Part shown: positions 53,716 to 63,007 of the stretch, in pieces
Numbering within the stretch: the stretch's first letter is position 1
Layout of the letters: the number at the start of each line of letters is the position of its first letter
Origin: Flavobacterium sp. 9AF
Lineage (GTDB): Bacteria > Bacteroidota > Bacteroidia > Flavobacteriales > Flavobacteriaceae
Direction of reading: 5' to 3'
DNA: 64,000 bases
NCBI RefSeq assembly: GCF_902506265.1
Contig: NZ_LR733556.1
Coordinates: 2,660,144 to 2,724,143 of the forward strand
The notes under the pieces: model-generated
Told to the model about the DNA's origin: nothing
The model's input: only the letters and a program-made list of their open reading frames with translations
Databases searched by the model: none
Position numbers and translations under genes: made by a program

Positions 53716-56313
53716 ATGAAAAACTTTACTAAACTTTTTTTACTACGAGCATTAATTCTGGGATTTCTGTTTTTCAATACTAAAGTGGTTTCTCAAAATG
53801 AACCTTTTAATTGCGTTGAAAACGCTTATCTTTTCCAGATGAATGATATCTATGCCATAGATTTAGCATCAGGTATTTCAACCCTAGTGGCAACAGATGT
53901 TACTCCTGGAAATATTAATGCAGCAGCTTATAATCCTACAGATGGCTACATGTGGGGTTATCTAAGTACACCTTCTAATACTATTGTAAGAATTGGTAAT
54001 GATTTTTCTGTCACAACTTATTACATACCTGAATTGACTACAGGAAGTAAATATGTTGGAGATATAAGTAGTAATGGTATATATTATTTTAAAGCTTCTG
54101 GTAGTACTTACTACAAAGTAGATTTGAATCCTTCTTCTCCAACCTATACGCAATATTTATCTACAGAAAGTCTTTCTTTAAGTTTAAATGTTCATGACTG
54201 GGCTTTTAATGCTGTAGATGGACAATTATATAGTGTAGAACAAGCTACCAATATTTTATATCGAATAAATCCGAGTAATGGAGTGGTAACTTCTTTAGGA
54301 GAAGTTCCTATTTTAGCTGGAATGAATTATACTTATGGTGCGGTTTATTTTGATTCAGATGGTGCATTTTATGTATCTTCTAATCAAACAGGAACAATAT
54401 ATATTATTGATCAAGTTCAAAACTTAACAGGTTCAAATTCGATTAGTTCTAATTTATTTGCTTTTGGACCTTCTAGTTCGAGTAATGATGGAGCACGTTG
54501 TCCAACAGCCTCAGTACCTAAGGAAGATTGTTCCAATGGAATTGATGATGATGGAGATGGATTAGTGGATTGTGATGATCCTTCTTGTTCGGGATTTGGT
54601 TCTTGTCCTGTCATGGATGCTGTGAGTGGTGGAAATGAAGGAGGTTTAGAAAGTAATAATCGTTTAGTAGATTTGATTAAAAAGCGTAATTTTAATCGAG
54701 TAAAATCTAATTATTCTTTTGACTATACCAATGCAGAAAGGCTAACAAAATCTAGTAATTATTGTGTTAGAAGAGATGCAAATGCCGATTTTCAATTGAT
54801 AGATTTTATACCGTTAGGAAGTATGGATGAAGATGAAGTATTAGAAACGACTCCAAATGATTTATTAGGAATTACGAATGCGACTGAAGTTTATGCAGCT
54901 GATTATTTAAAAAATAATAAACTTATTGCTTCAGTTTTGGCTTTAAAAACGGATAATGGGGTTTATGAGCATACTAAATATATTTGCGACCGATTAATTG
55001 GAGCAGAATTACTCAATGTTTCCACCATAGAAATAAATGACCAACCTTTTATTCGATCTATTATAAAGAATGCAGATGGTTCTATTGAATATGTATTGAG
55101 TTTGTCAGCAAAATTAACTCAAAATGAAACTAATTTTGGGATTGAGAGTCATTGGAATTTAGATAAATATGAATCGAATGTGAGTTTTTATAATTTCCAA
55201 ATTTGGACTAATTCTTTAGATAATTTATTTTATATGGGTACTGAACTTTTGCATCTAATAGATGTACAAAGACCTATAACAACTTATAACAATTCACCAG
55301 CGCCAACCGTATTTGTAAGAAAAGGTAAGTATATGAATGGTGTTTTACAATTAGATATTGTAAATACCAATGAGACTGAACAAGTTATTTTTGATGCAGG
55401 TATTCGCACTTCGGAGACCAATGCAGTTAATTTAGTTTCAAATCCTATTTTGTTACAAAATAATACTATTTCATCTGTAAGTATTACAACAGGTAATTTA
55501 TTTGATGTAGGTTTTAGAATAGGTGACGGCATACACACTCCAGATGATTTATTTTTATCTGATGGACCATGGGGTGTAGATGATGCTGCTTCAAGCACTC
55601 AAATAAATTCATTTCTAGTAGTACCGCAAACGACTTCTTATGAAAATGATGCTTTTGGAATTGAAAGAAATATAATTTTGTCTGCTAATACTAGTGAATA
55701 TGTTGCGGTTTACAGAGGACTTACACCACGATTTAAAACTGTTGATTTGTCTGATTATGAGAGTTTTAAATTTACAGCAAAAGGAACAGGGAAAATGATG
55801 ATTACTTTAGTAAAAGGAAGTATTAATACATGGGAATCACAATTTAGAACTACAATTGATTTGACAAATAATCTTGAAACTTATGCCTTGCCTTTATCTA
55901 GTTTTACTTCTACACTTGGTGGAACATTAGAATTAAATGATATTAAAACACTCGTTTTTACAATGATTTCTGAAAATGGCTCTTTAGTTACCAAAGAAAT
56001 GCAGATTGAAAATGTACGTTTTTCAAAAGAGAAAGTAAAAATTTATAGTTTAGAAGATTTAGAAGAGGTGAGTTTGTATCCAAATCCAATGGATAATGCA
56101 TCAGTAATTCAATTTGTAAGTCTTCAAGCAGAAAAAGTAACCTTATCTATATACAATCAGTTAGGTGCTTTAGTAAAACAATTACATGTTAATACAGTAG
56201 TTGGTAAAAATGAATTAATTATCGATAAAGATAATTTAAATACTGGTTTATATTTCTGTAACCTAGTTAGTTCTAGTTATGAATATAAAACGAGTAAGCT
56301 TCTTGTGAAGTAG
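53716..56313 (+). CDS. Large secreted protein with T9SS type A sorting domain
   Basis: An 865-aa exported protein with an N-terminal signal (LLRALILGFLFFNTKVVSQ). Residues about 30-270 form repeated beta-blade-like segments (YAIDLASGISTLVATDVTPGNINAAAYNPTDG, and similar), resembling the DUF6923-type domain. Residues about 272-296 carry a Cys/Asp-rich Ca-binding-like motif (CSNGIDDDGDGLVDCDDPSC). A large unassigned region follows. The last 80 residues are a type A T9SS signal (VSLYPNPMDNASVI, YNQLGALVKQL, GLYFCNLV). A surface or extracellular role is likely; the activity is unknown. Confidence 0.88.
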   Translation: MKNFTKLFLLRALILGFLFFNTKVVSQNEPFNCVENAYLFQMNDIYAIDLASGISTLVATDVTPGNINAAAYNPTDGYMWGYLSTPSNTIVRIGNDFSVTTYYIPELTTGSKYVGDISSNGIYYFKASGSTYYKVDLNPSSPTYTQYLSTESLSLSLNVHDWAFNAVDGQLYSVEQATNILYRINPSNGVVTSLGEVPILAGMNYTYGAVYFDSDGAFYVSSNQTGTIYIIDQVQNLTGSNSISSNLFAFGPSSSSNDGARCPTASVPKEDCSNGIDDDGDGLVDCDDPSCSGFGSCPVMDAVSGGNEGGLESNNRLVDLIKKRNFNRVKSNYSFDYTNAERLTKSSNYCVRRDANADFQLIDFIPLGSMDEDEVLETTPNDLLGITNATEVYAADYLKNNKLIASVLALKTDNGVYEHTKYICDRLIGAELLNVSTIEINDQPFIRSIIKNADGSIEYVLSLSAKLTQNETNFGIESHWNLDKYESNVSFYNFQIWTNSLDNLFYMGTELLHLIDVQRPITTYNNSPAPTVFVRKGKYMNGVLQLDIVNTNETEQVIFDAGIRTSETNAVNLVSNPILLQNNTISSVSITTGNLFDVGFRIGDGIHTPDDLFLSDGPWGVDDAASSTQINSFLVVPQTTSYENDAFGIERNIILSANTSEYVAVYRGLTPRFKTVDLSDYESFKFTAKGTGKMMITLVKGSINTWESQFRTTIDLTNNLETYALPLSSFTSTLGGTLELNDIKTLVFTMISENGSLVTKEMQIENVRFSKEKVKIYSLEDLEEVSLYPNPMDNASVIQFVSLQAEKVTLSIYNQLGALVKQLHVNTVVGKNELIIDKDNLNTGLYFCNLVSSSYEYKTSKLLVK

Positions 56314-56352
56314 TATTTTTTAGTTTTTATAGTTTTTTTGTTATTAGATTTT

Positions 56353-56386
56353 AACCCTTGTTTTTTATTAAAGCAAGGGTTTTTTT
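56353..56386 (+). terminator. Terminator after the large T9SS cargo gene
   Basis: The stem AACCCTTG (56353-56360) / CAAGGGTT (56374-56381) has a 13-nt loop and a T run. Three tandem copies of AGTCAAA follow at 56387-56407. Confidence 0.86.
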
Positions 56387-56435
56387 AGTCAAAAGTCAAA
56401 AGTCAAAAACTTCATATAATTAGCTATTCAAATTT

Positions 56436-56963
56436 TTAAAAACAAGGTTCTTTTCCGTATGGATTAGCTTCATGGTCAATGGTAAATTGAAACTGCTTTT
56501 TATCTTTTTCTCTGGTATAGCTCACATAGTCCCAAACACCTGAATGCGTTAGTATATATGTGCCATTTTTAGTTCCGTTATATACTTCATCATAAATAGT
56601 CTCTATGGTTGGATGAGCTCCTTCTTCGGTTATATCTTCTGAAACAAAAGTTAAGTTAATCGCTTCTTTTTGTCCTTTATATTTTATTTGAATAGCTTTT
56701 CCATCTTTGGTAAAACTAATCCAAATAATTCTAGAAGGTACTTCATTATCTTTGTAGCAGATATAATGGTTAACAATAGGATCATTAGATGTATTTAACG
56801 TATCTTTTATACCTTCTTCAACCATTTCATTTAGAACCTGGTTTTTTTCTTCCACAGGTTCAATAAGCGTAGAATTGTTTATTTCAAGAGTTGGTTTGTC
56901 AACTGTTTTTTCTTTACAAGAAAAAAGATAAAATAAACAGAATAGGATAATAACTTTTTTCAT
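56436..56963 (-). CDS. Lipoprotein of unknown function, 175 aa
   Basis: The signal MKKVIILFCLFYLFSC ends at a lipidation Cys16. The mature domain has a beta-rich pattern (NHYICYKDNEVPSRIIWISFTKDGKAIQIKYKGQKEAINLTF...) with a terminal Cys at residue 174, and could be a small extracytoplasmic barrel. No family recognised. Its ATG overlaps the stop of the acyltransferase gene upstream (ATGA), so both are probably co-translated. Confidence 0.78.
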   Translation of the reverse strand: MKKVIILFCLFYLFSCKEKTVDKPTLEINNSTLIEPVEEKNQVLNEMVEEGIKDTLNTSNDPIVNHYICYKDNEVPSRIIWISFTKDGKAIQIKYKGQKEAINLTFVSEDITEEGAHPTIETIYDEVYNGTKNGTYILTHSGVWDYVSYTREKDKKQFQFTIDHEANPYGKEPCF

Positions 56964-58078
56964 ATTTTTTTTGAATTAATAATTTTATTTCGAATTTTTA
57001 TAAAAGGCTTTTCAATAGATATATATAATAAATAAGCAAATACAATACAAGCTACAGTGCTTATTAATAACAATAAATTATCATCTACATTGTATGAAAC
57101 CAATAATTGATGTGTACAATGAATAATTCCTTTATGAGTTAGATAAATACCATAGGAAAGTGTTGCAATAAAAGTGGTTATTTTAGATTTCCATTTATAT
57201 AAAAATGTATTTGGACTAACTGCTCCTATAAGCATACATCCATATCCTATAGCAATTAAAGGAAAGCCAAAAATAGTAGCCAAAAATGTCATGGGGTCTA
57301 AACAAATAGAATAGGCTAGAGATAAAATAACGACACTTATGACTAAAAACGCATTGCCATATTTTGTGATTTTTTCCCAGAAAACAGGCAAGAATTGATA
57401 TATTGCTGCTATTGAAACACCTACTAAAAGTCCATCTAAACGATTATAAGTAGGATAATAAATGTATTTGTACCAATATAACCAGTTATTTTCATCTTCT
57501 ATTTTTGGGATAAAGAAATGATTGTAACTATAGAATCGTATTAAGAATCCAAATAGGAATAAAACTATTAATAAAAAATAGGATTTTTTAATCCAACCAT
57601 TTAGTTGTAGAAAAATTAAAAGTAATGGTAAAAAAAGATAAAAATGTTCTTCAACGCAAAGTGACCAAGCATGTGAAAAAGTTCCAAAATCTTTTAAATT
57701 CAAATCGAAATTTTGGGTAAAAGTTATAAATTTCCACAATGGAGGAAGGCTTTCTTTTTCTCTAAAAAAAGGAATGGAAAAATAGAGTAAAAGAGTGAAT
57801 GCATAAGCAGGAATTATTCTAAAAAAACGCTTGATAAAAAAATCTTTTAATGAAATGTCTTTTTTTGTTCTAATTTCTGCAAATAATTGGGAAGCAATTA
57901 AAAAACCACTTAAAACAAAAAACAAATCAACACCTGTCCATCCAAAACTAAAAGTATCTGGAAGCCATTTAGGTTTGCCACCACTTAAAATATAATAATG
58001 AAAAAAAAGGACTAATACTATTGCGAGAGTTCTTAAATGGTCTAAACCATAGAATTTAGGTGTGTTATTATTTTTCAA
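56960..58078 (-). CDS. Acyltransferase 3 family membrane protein
   Basis: A 372-aa integral membrane O-acyltransferase with about ten helices. Family hallmarks are the N-terminal LDHLRTLAIVLVLFFHYY (conserved Arg and catalytic-region His) and GWTGVDLFFVLSGFLIA, plus FFIKRFFRIIPAY. Members add acetyl or other acyl groups to polysaccharides, lipids or peptidoglycan. Its stop overlaps the downstream lipoprotein gene start. The target is unknown. Confidence 0.92.
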   Translation of the reverse strand: MKNNNTPKFYGLDHLRTLAIVLVLFFHYYILSGGKPKWLPDTFSFGWTGVDLFFVLSGFLIASQLFAEIRTKKDISLKDFFIKRFFRIIPAYAFTLLLYFSIPFFREKESLPPLWKFITFTQNFDLNLKDFGTFSHAWSLCVEEHFYLFLPLLLIFLQLNGWIKKSYFLLIVLFLFGFLIRFYSYNHFFIPKIEDENNWLYWYKYIYYPTYNRLDGLLVGVSIAAIYQFLPVFWEKITKYGNAFLVISVVILSLAYSICLDPMTFLATIFGFPLIAIGYGCMLIGAVSPNTFLYKWKSKITTFIATLSYGIYLTHKGIIHCTHQLLVSYNVDDNLLLLISTVACIVFAYLLYISIEKPFIKIRNKIINSKKI

Positions 58079-58168
58079 AGCTTACGGTTAATATGTAATT
58101 GATAAATTTAATTTTTAAATAAAAAAGTAGGATTACAGAATGGTTGAATCGTTTTTTAAGTTGGTATA

Positions 58169-58762
58169 TTATTTTTCAATATAGTTTTTAAGATCTATAA
58201 TGTATTGATTGTAAAAAGCTAAAAATAATTCTTTTATTTCTGGTCTTTGGATTACCGTTTTTCCCTTCTTAGTATAGATGTACATCGCTTCTGGAAATTC
58301 TTTAGCGTATTTTTCTGAAATTTGGAAATTATATATTCCAAAAGGTATATTATTTTCAGATGCAACATCATCATTTTCATTAATATATAATTTTGCACTA
58401 AAATAGGAGGAATATATTTCTTTTTCTAAAGTAATTTTTATCCATTGAGAATCATAATCTATAAAAAAAATATTTTTAGCAATAACATCAGATGTGCATT
58501 TTTCTTTGGTACAAATAAATCGAAAATCTCGAAAAGCAATTCGGTTATCATTAGAATAAAATGGTTTGAAAGTGTAATTTTTTTCTTTAATGAAAGCATG
58601 AATTTTTGTTTCGATATCTTGTTTTGAGAGATTATCAAAGTGTAAAACAATTGTTTTATTAGGAATATAAATGTCTATTTCATTACATTCAAAATACGAT
58701 TCTTGACTAAAAAGGGAAAATAATATAAAACAAAAAAAGAGAGAAAGCATTGATTTATTCAT
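58169..58762 (-). CDS. Secreted hypothetical protein, 197 aa
   Basis: The signal peptide is MLSLFFCFILFSLFSQ. The mature part is beta-rich with charged strands (ECNEIDIYIPNKTIVLHFDN, RIAFRDFRFICTKEKCTSDV). Two or three Cys are present. No conserved motif is recognised. The start overlaps the stop of the next gene upstream by 4 bp. It belongs to the series of small exported proteins at 56.4-64 kb. Unknown role. Confidence 0.75.
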   Translation of the reverse strand: MNKSMLSLFFCFILFSLFSQESYFECNEIDIYIPNKTIVLHFDNLSKQDIETKIHAFIKEKNYTFKPFYSNDNRIAFRDFRFICTKEKCTSDVIAKNIFFIDYDSQWIKITLEKEIYSSYFSAKLYINENDDVASENNIPFGIYNFQISEKYAKEFPEAMYIYTKKGKTVIQRPEIKELFLAFYNQYIIDLKNYIEK

Positions 58763-59199
58763 CGGGTTCCAATTTTAACGTGAAGAATAATATTGTTTTT
58801 ATCTACATAAAACTCATAATAATCTACAAAATTATAGGAATAAGTATTGTCTTGTGCAGCTTGTTGTTCTAATATATTGCCATATTGATCTGAAATGGTG
58901 TATCCCTCTCTATAGGTTCCACCACTACCAGAGAATCTCTTTTCATAAGTATATACTTTTAAACCATTTGGTAATTCTGTGCTATTTGAATAATTTCCCC
59001 ATTGCTCAACAAGCTCATTAATATTGGCTCCAGCCCAACTTGTAATTGCGAAAGTTTTTCTATGCGTATCAGCAAAAGATTTTTCAAGATTGTATCGAGC
59101 TTGCGCTTTGGTATTATTACTTGCTAACGATTGACTCCAAAGCCATGCGGAGTTTAATAAAAAGGTTGAAAATATAATGAATAGATACCCGTTTTTCAT
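58759..59199 (-). CDS. Secreted hypothetical protein, 146 aa
   Basis: I start at the ATG at 59199, which gives a standard signal (MKNGYLFIIFSTFLLNSAWLWSQS); the open frame extends 20 codons further. The mature part includes WAGANINELVEQWGNYSN, followed by GLKVYTYEKRFSGSGGTYREGYTISD, a pattern reminiscent of small lipoprotein modules of the SmpA type, not proven. It overlaps the downstream gene by 4 bp, so both are co-translated. Confidence 0.75.
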   Translation of the reverse strand: MKNGYLFIIFSTFLLNSAWLWSQSLASNNTKAQARYNLEKSFADTHRKTFAITSWAGANINELVEQWGNYSNSTELPNGLKVYTYEKRFSGSGGTYREGYTISDQYGNILEQQAAQDNTYSYNFVDYYEFYVDKNNIILHVKIGTR

Positions 59200-59593
59200 A
59201 AAAAAATAATGATGATAAATATACAATTTATATGAATTCAAATCGAAACGAGCATTCATTTTTTAATACTGATTTAGGAAGTTTATCTCATCATTTATGT
59301 TATTTATCGAAACTTTTTTTTGATTCATCGAAAAGCATGAAATGATACTGGTAAGAAATGTAATTTTACTACAAGATAAGAAAATAACTTTTATTAAGAG
59401 TAAGAAAAAAACAAACTGTATTAACTAAAAAAGAAACTGCCTATGGATAAAAAAAGCTTTATAAAGCATAAATACTTATTGAATTTGAAATGAGAAATTG
59501 GCATTTAGAAATCAATACGTATGTTTTGCTGGTTAAATATGTAAATTTGGTTATTAGCAAATGAAACCTCTTTTAGAAAAACTAAGGGAGGTT
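59200..59593. other. 394-bp non-coding gap
   Basis: AT-rich, no ORF above about 20 codons. The left end (near 59200-59259) may be the leader of the secreted-protein gene. A hairpin formed by AAACCTC (59564-59570) and GAGGTTT (59588-59594) reaches the stop of the membrane-protein gene at the right end and may be its terminator. Nothing else is recognised. Confidence 0.6.
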
Positions 59594-60139
59594 TTATTTT
59601 TTTGTCTTTTGAAGAAAATATAAAACGGTTGTAAAACTACAGAATATAAAGAATTTTATGAACCAATCTAGAAAGAAAGCCCCAAAAAGTGGTTGGTGCA
59701 TGGTCCATGAACTAGGTAAATAATCTCTATGTAAAGAAGTAATTATGATGACGACTCTTTCAAAATTAAGCATCAAGATACAACCTAAAATGAAGCGAAT
59801 GATACTTTTTGTTTGGACAAATTTTAGGATGAATAAGAGTGAACAAATAATATAACTGAGTTGTTGTGCATATAACGAAAAACCATACGGACCTTTTAAT
59901 CTAGAAAAGAGATGTTGATTTTCTTCAGATTCAGAATGGATGAAAATAAGAACCCAATCCTTTATGAAGACAAGTGTATAAATGATTCCTGCAATAATAA
60001 GGGTTGTAGTTGCTGCTTTGTCTATTGCAAGTAGATTGGTTTTCTTTTTTAAGAAAGGAACATGTTTGCAAAGTAGATAGATGAGGTTGTACACTCCAAA
60101 GCCAAAGAAACACCACTGTGTAATTAGATATAGGGACAT
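59594..60139 (-). CDS. Multi-pass membrane protein of unknown function, 181 aa
   Basis: Five hydrophobic segments at about residues 5-25, 45-62, 90-110, 115-135 and 155-175. Basic residues lie between the first two (HVPFLKKK). No known family motif. It stands alone on this strand; the upstream gap holds two copies of a dispersed repeat. A possible terminator hairpin overlaps its stop. Confidence 0.74.
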   Translation of the reverse strand: MSLYLITQWCFFGFGVYNLIYLLCKHVPFLKKKTNLLAIDKAATTTLIIAGIIYTLVFIKDWVLIFIHSESEENQHLFSRLKGPYGFSLYAQQLSYIICSLLFILKFVQTKSIIRFILGCILMLNFERVVIIITSLHRDYLPSSWTMHQPLFGAFFLDWFIKFFIFCSFTTVLYFLQKTKK

Positions 60140-60211
60140 TTAATTTTACTTTTTTCAAATCTATACTTTTTTTTTCAAATCTAGCAAGAATAATGTGTTT
60201 TGAAGATAAGG

Positions 60212-60236
60212 TTCTCGACTGCGTTAGAAGTGACAA
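60212..60236. repeat. 25-nt dispersed repeat, copy 1
   Basis: TTCTCGACTGCG followed by TTAGAAGTGACAA. It matches 60293-60317 at 23 of 25 positions, in direct orientation, 81 bp apart. The sequence resembles a repeat I remember as abundant in flavobacterial intergenic DNA. Confidence 0.7.
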
Positions 60237-60292
60237 TGCTTTGCTTCAATTGATAGTGTTATATATTGGTTTTACTGATATTATAAATAAGC

Positions 60293-60317
60293 TTCTCGAC
60301 TGCGCTCGAAGTGACAA
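60293..60317. repeat. 25-nt dispersed repeat, copy 2
   Basis: TTCTCGACTGCG followed by CTCGAAGTGACAA. It contains an imperfect inverted repeat CTTCTCGA / TCGAAG. It is the better-conserved copy of the pair. Confidence 0.7.
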
Positions 60318-60372
60318 GTTAGTTTGTACTTAAATTAGGTAAAAAGTACTTAAAAGTAGTACATATAAAACG

Positions 60373-60786
60373 TTATTTTCCCACACTTTCTTTAAATTTT
60401 TGGATATTTAAATAGAGGAGGCACCATTGGTTTCCATCTTGGTCTTTAATGTTTCTTCCTTGCATGAATGTTTCTGAAATAGGAGGAAATATTTCTGTTC
60501 CACCTGCTTGTAATCCTTTTTCCATGATGGTATTTATGGTTTCAAGTTTTTCAATAGGTAAAGTAAATGTTACTAGTGGATGTGTTTGGGTATCTATGGG
60601 GCTTTTTGTATGTTTTGAAAAGAACATTTCATAGGTTTGTAACATGATAAAGATTTGGTCTCCCCAATTCATGCTTATTTGGTTTTCAAATGTAAATAAA
60701 GGATTTAACGTAAAGCCTATTTGAGTATAAAAATGCTGTGCTATAGCTGTATTTTTAACAGGTAGATTGATGAAAATTTGTTTCAT
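60373..60786 (-). CDS. VOC-superfamily (glyoxalase/bleomycin-resistance-like) protein
   Basis: A 137-aa single-module protein with the betaalphabetabetabeta pattern: IFINLPVKNTAIAQHFYTQIGFTLNPLF at the N-terminus and DQDGNQWCLLYLNI at the C-terminus, where the position of a metal-binding Glu is occupied by Gln/Asn-type residues. Related proteins bind small molecules or act as dioxygenase- or glyoxalase-like enzymes. Activity is unknown. Confidence 0.88.
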   Translation of the reverse strand: MKQIFINLPVKNTAIAQHFYTQIGFTLNPLFTFENQISMNWGDQIFIMLQTYEMFFSKHTKSPIDTQTHPLVTFTLPIEKLETINTIMEKGLQAGGTEIFPPISETFMQGRNIKDQDGNQWCLLYLNIQKFKESVGK

Positions 60787-60961
60787 AATTTGTTATTTTA
60801 AAAATCTTAAAAATACGATTTCTAAAAGATTGTTTTAGGATGTAAATATGACAATAAAAAGGGGCTTTTGAGGCAAAATAGATCTAACTAGATTATTGAT
60901 ATAATAAAAGTATTTTTTTAAGAGGTTTCTAATATTGATCTTTTGAAATTTGATTTTTGAC

Positions 60962-61540
60962 TTATCTTACTATTTGAGCTAAATAAACTATTCCAAAAAT
61001 CCAACCAGTATAGAATAGTGTATAAATCACGGAATAAATTAATGAAATACCTAAGTCTCCTTTTGTTTGATTTGATTTGTTAAATACTAATTTTAATGCT
61101 CTAAAAAATACCCAATAGAGCATAGTTAATAGTATAAAAAGGGTAAACCAGAATATTGCTTCTAAAATTATAAGTAATATAACCATTACAATTGTCATTA
61201 CAACCCATAATAATAGGGATATTATAAGTCCACCTATTCCTTCTCCAACTTCAGAAATGGGAGTTTCGATAGCAACAGAAGTAGTATCAATTAAACTTCC
61301 TCTTTTAAAATTTCGAAATTTGGGAAAGTTATTTATTATTTTAGTACCATTATATAGTCCGTAAGTCATAAAGAAAAATAGAACAGTGGCAATGCATCCT
61401 AAGGAGATATAAAAATTTGAAGTTATACTTCGATCATAATTTATTCCGGTTACATATACTGTAAAAATTGTTATACCAATAACTAATAGCGAAATGATAA
61501 AGATTGATTTTCCTTTAACATAATTGTATTTTGATTTCAT
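60962..61540 (-). CDS. Multi-pass membrane protein of unknown function, 192 aa
   Basis: Hydrophobic segments at about residues 11-30, 42-62, 105-125, 126-145 and 165-188. A Gly-rich stretch (PISEVGEGIGGLIISLL) precedes the third. No family recognised. It is separated from the next gene (DUF4919) by 146 bp without a gene. Confidence 0.75.
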   Translation of the reverse strand: MKSKYNYVKGKSIFIISLLVIGITIFTVYVTGINYDRSITSNFYISLGCIATVLFFFMTYGLYNGTKIINNFPKFRNFKRGSLIDTTSVAIETPISEVGEGIGGLIISLLLWVVMTIVMVILLIILEAIFWFTLFILLTMLYWVFFRALKLVFNKSNQTKGDLGISLIYSVIYTLFYTGWIFGIVYLAQIVR

Positions 61541-61686
61541 TTTAGGGTATTAGACTGTTGTATATTTGTGTTTTCAAATCTAAGTTTTTCTTTTAAACCT
61601 TACAATTTTTAAGATTACACTCATACAAATAATTTTTATGGCTTATTTTCCAACTGCATTTTATTCTTTATCATAAGAACTAATAA

Positions 61687-62364
61687 TTATTTAAGCATTT
61701 TTGCTAAATGATCTAAACACGGGCTTACTTCAAAATATAATCCTTTTAAATGGGCATCATTTTCTGCAAGAGTTAAGTAGTCGCAATTTTTAATTAAACT
61801 TTGTGAACCACCAAATTGAAATCCTAAAAGGTTTAATAGTTCATATTCATGAGAGGTATTGATAACATAGATAGGATCATCTTTTGTTATTCCTTTTCCA
61901 GAACTCACAATAGCATCTAAAATAATTTTTAATTGAATTAATCTTTTTTCAAATAGTTCTTTATTATTTAATTGTTCCAATGAAAATAATTGATAACTTA
62001 TTGCTTTTATATCCAATGGATCTTTTTTTAAAATTTGATTTGTGTGCTCTTCTATCTTCTTGAAATCACTAATTTCTAATTGCTCTTTTTGAAGAACAAC
62101 TCGTAAACTATCTTCATAATCTGAACGGGAATAGGGTGAATAATTTTTATCAAAAGTGTAACCATAATACAAATGTCTTTTTTCTTCAAGGGTCATTGTT
62201 GAATCTGCTTGTGTAAAACGATTCATTAAAGATTCATAAAAAAGATTGGAATTTTTTATTTTGCTGTTTTTCTCAATTTTTTTATAGTTTGGTTTTTCAG
62301 TATGATCTTGAGAAAAAGAAAAATTACAAATTAGTAAGAGTGTGTATAAAATTATTTTTTTCAT
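61687..62364 (-). CDS. DUF4919-family secreted protein
   Basis: A 225-aa exported protein with the signal KKIILYTLLLICNFSFSQ. The central motif RHLYYGYTFDKNYSPYSRSDYED, rich in Tyr with paired aromatics, is what identifies DUF4919. The rest is helical with a TPR-like spacing (LKKDPLDIKAISYQLFSLEQL). Function is not known. The 96-aa membrane protein gene lies 23 bp upstream, so the two may be co-transcribed. Confidence 0.83.
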   Translation of the reverse strand: MKKIILYTLLLICNFSFSQDHTEKPNYKKIEKNSKIKNSNLFYESLMNRFTQADSTMTLEEKRHLYYGYTFDKNYSPYSRSDYEDSLRVVLQKEQLEISDFKKIEEHTNQILKKDPLDIKAISYQLFSLEQLNNKELFEKRLIQLKIILDAIVSSGKGITKDDPIYVINTSHEYELLNLLGFQFGGSQSLIKNCDYLTLAENDAHLKGLYFEVSPCLDHLAKMLK

Positions 62365-62387
62365 TTTCTTATTAAAATATATAAATT

Positions 62388-62678
62388 CTATTTTATTTGC
62401 TTGAGTGTTTTTTTTTCTTTTTGAGAGGTATTTATTTCAGGTGTAGCGCTTATGTTGGATAAAAAAGAAATCGTTCCTTCATTTTTCCATTTTTTACTAG
62501 CCAAAATAATTCCTAAAATTAACCCTATAGTCGCAATCACTGTGCCTAATAGCATTCCTGTTATATTCGGAAAATAATAATAGGTAATACCACCAAAGCC
62601 TAATCCAATTAGAGTGGGAGAGAGGGCTATTTGTATCCAACCTATTATTTCAGTTATTATAAGGAAGAACTTATGCAT
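62388..62678 (-). CDS. Small two-helix membrane protein, 96 aa
   Basis: Hydrophobic helices at about residues 6-33 and 40-62, the second Gly-rich (GMLLGTVIATIGLILGIILA), followed by a basic cytoplasmic tail (SKKWKNEGTI...). No family recognised. It lies just upstream of the DUF4919 gene on the same strand. Confidence 0.7.
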   Translation of the reverse strand: MHKFFLIITEIIGWIQIALSPTLIGLGFGGITYYYFPNITGMLLGTVIATIGLILGIILASKKWKNEGTISFLSNISATPEINTSQKEKKTLKQIK

Positions 62679-63007
62679 AGAGGAAATTTTACTTCAATTA
62701 GATTACTAATTTAATGTTTTTATAGTTTAATAGGGCATCTTTTTTGTTTTTTTCTTCGTAAAAATAAATAAAAAATACCACGATAAGATATGAGTTAATT
62801 TACTGTTTATTAATAATTTCAACCGCTTTTTCGATATACAAATTTGGATTATAATTTGTAGCACTTTCTTTAATTTGATAATCCATCTTTAAGCCCTTTT
62901 TTTGCTTTTAAATTCTGCTCAAGTTAAGTTTATTGATGAAAAGAGATGACCATTTTGTAGTTAATCTAGCGTTAAACTTAATTTGTCTGAATGTAAAAAT
63001 GAAAGTA
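62679..63007. other. 329-bp gap with a possible gene remnant
   Basis: AT-rich and without an ORF of normal length. On the minus strand a 28-codon frame at 62800-62886 reads from ATG (MDYQIKESATNYNPNLYIEKA...) to a stop. In-frame codons run back only seven positions before a stop, so it looks like the 3' end of a decayed gene. No terminator or repeat is recognised. Confidence 0.5.

Noticed and set aside
62800..62886. Annotating the 28-codon frame as a gene
   Set aside because: It is too short, with no ribosome binding or homology evidence; listed only as a possible remnant.
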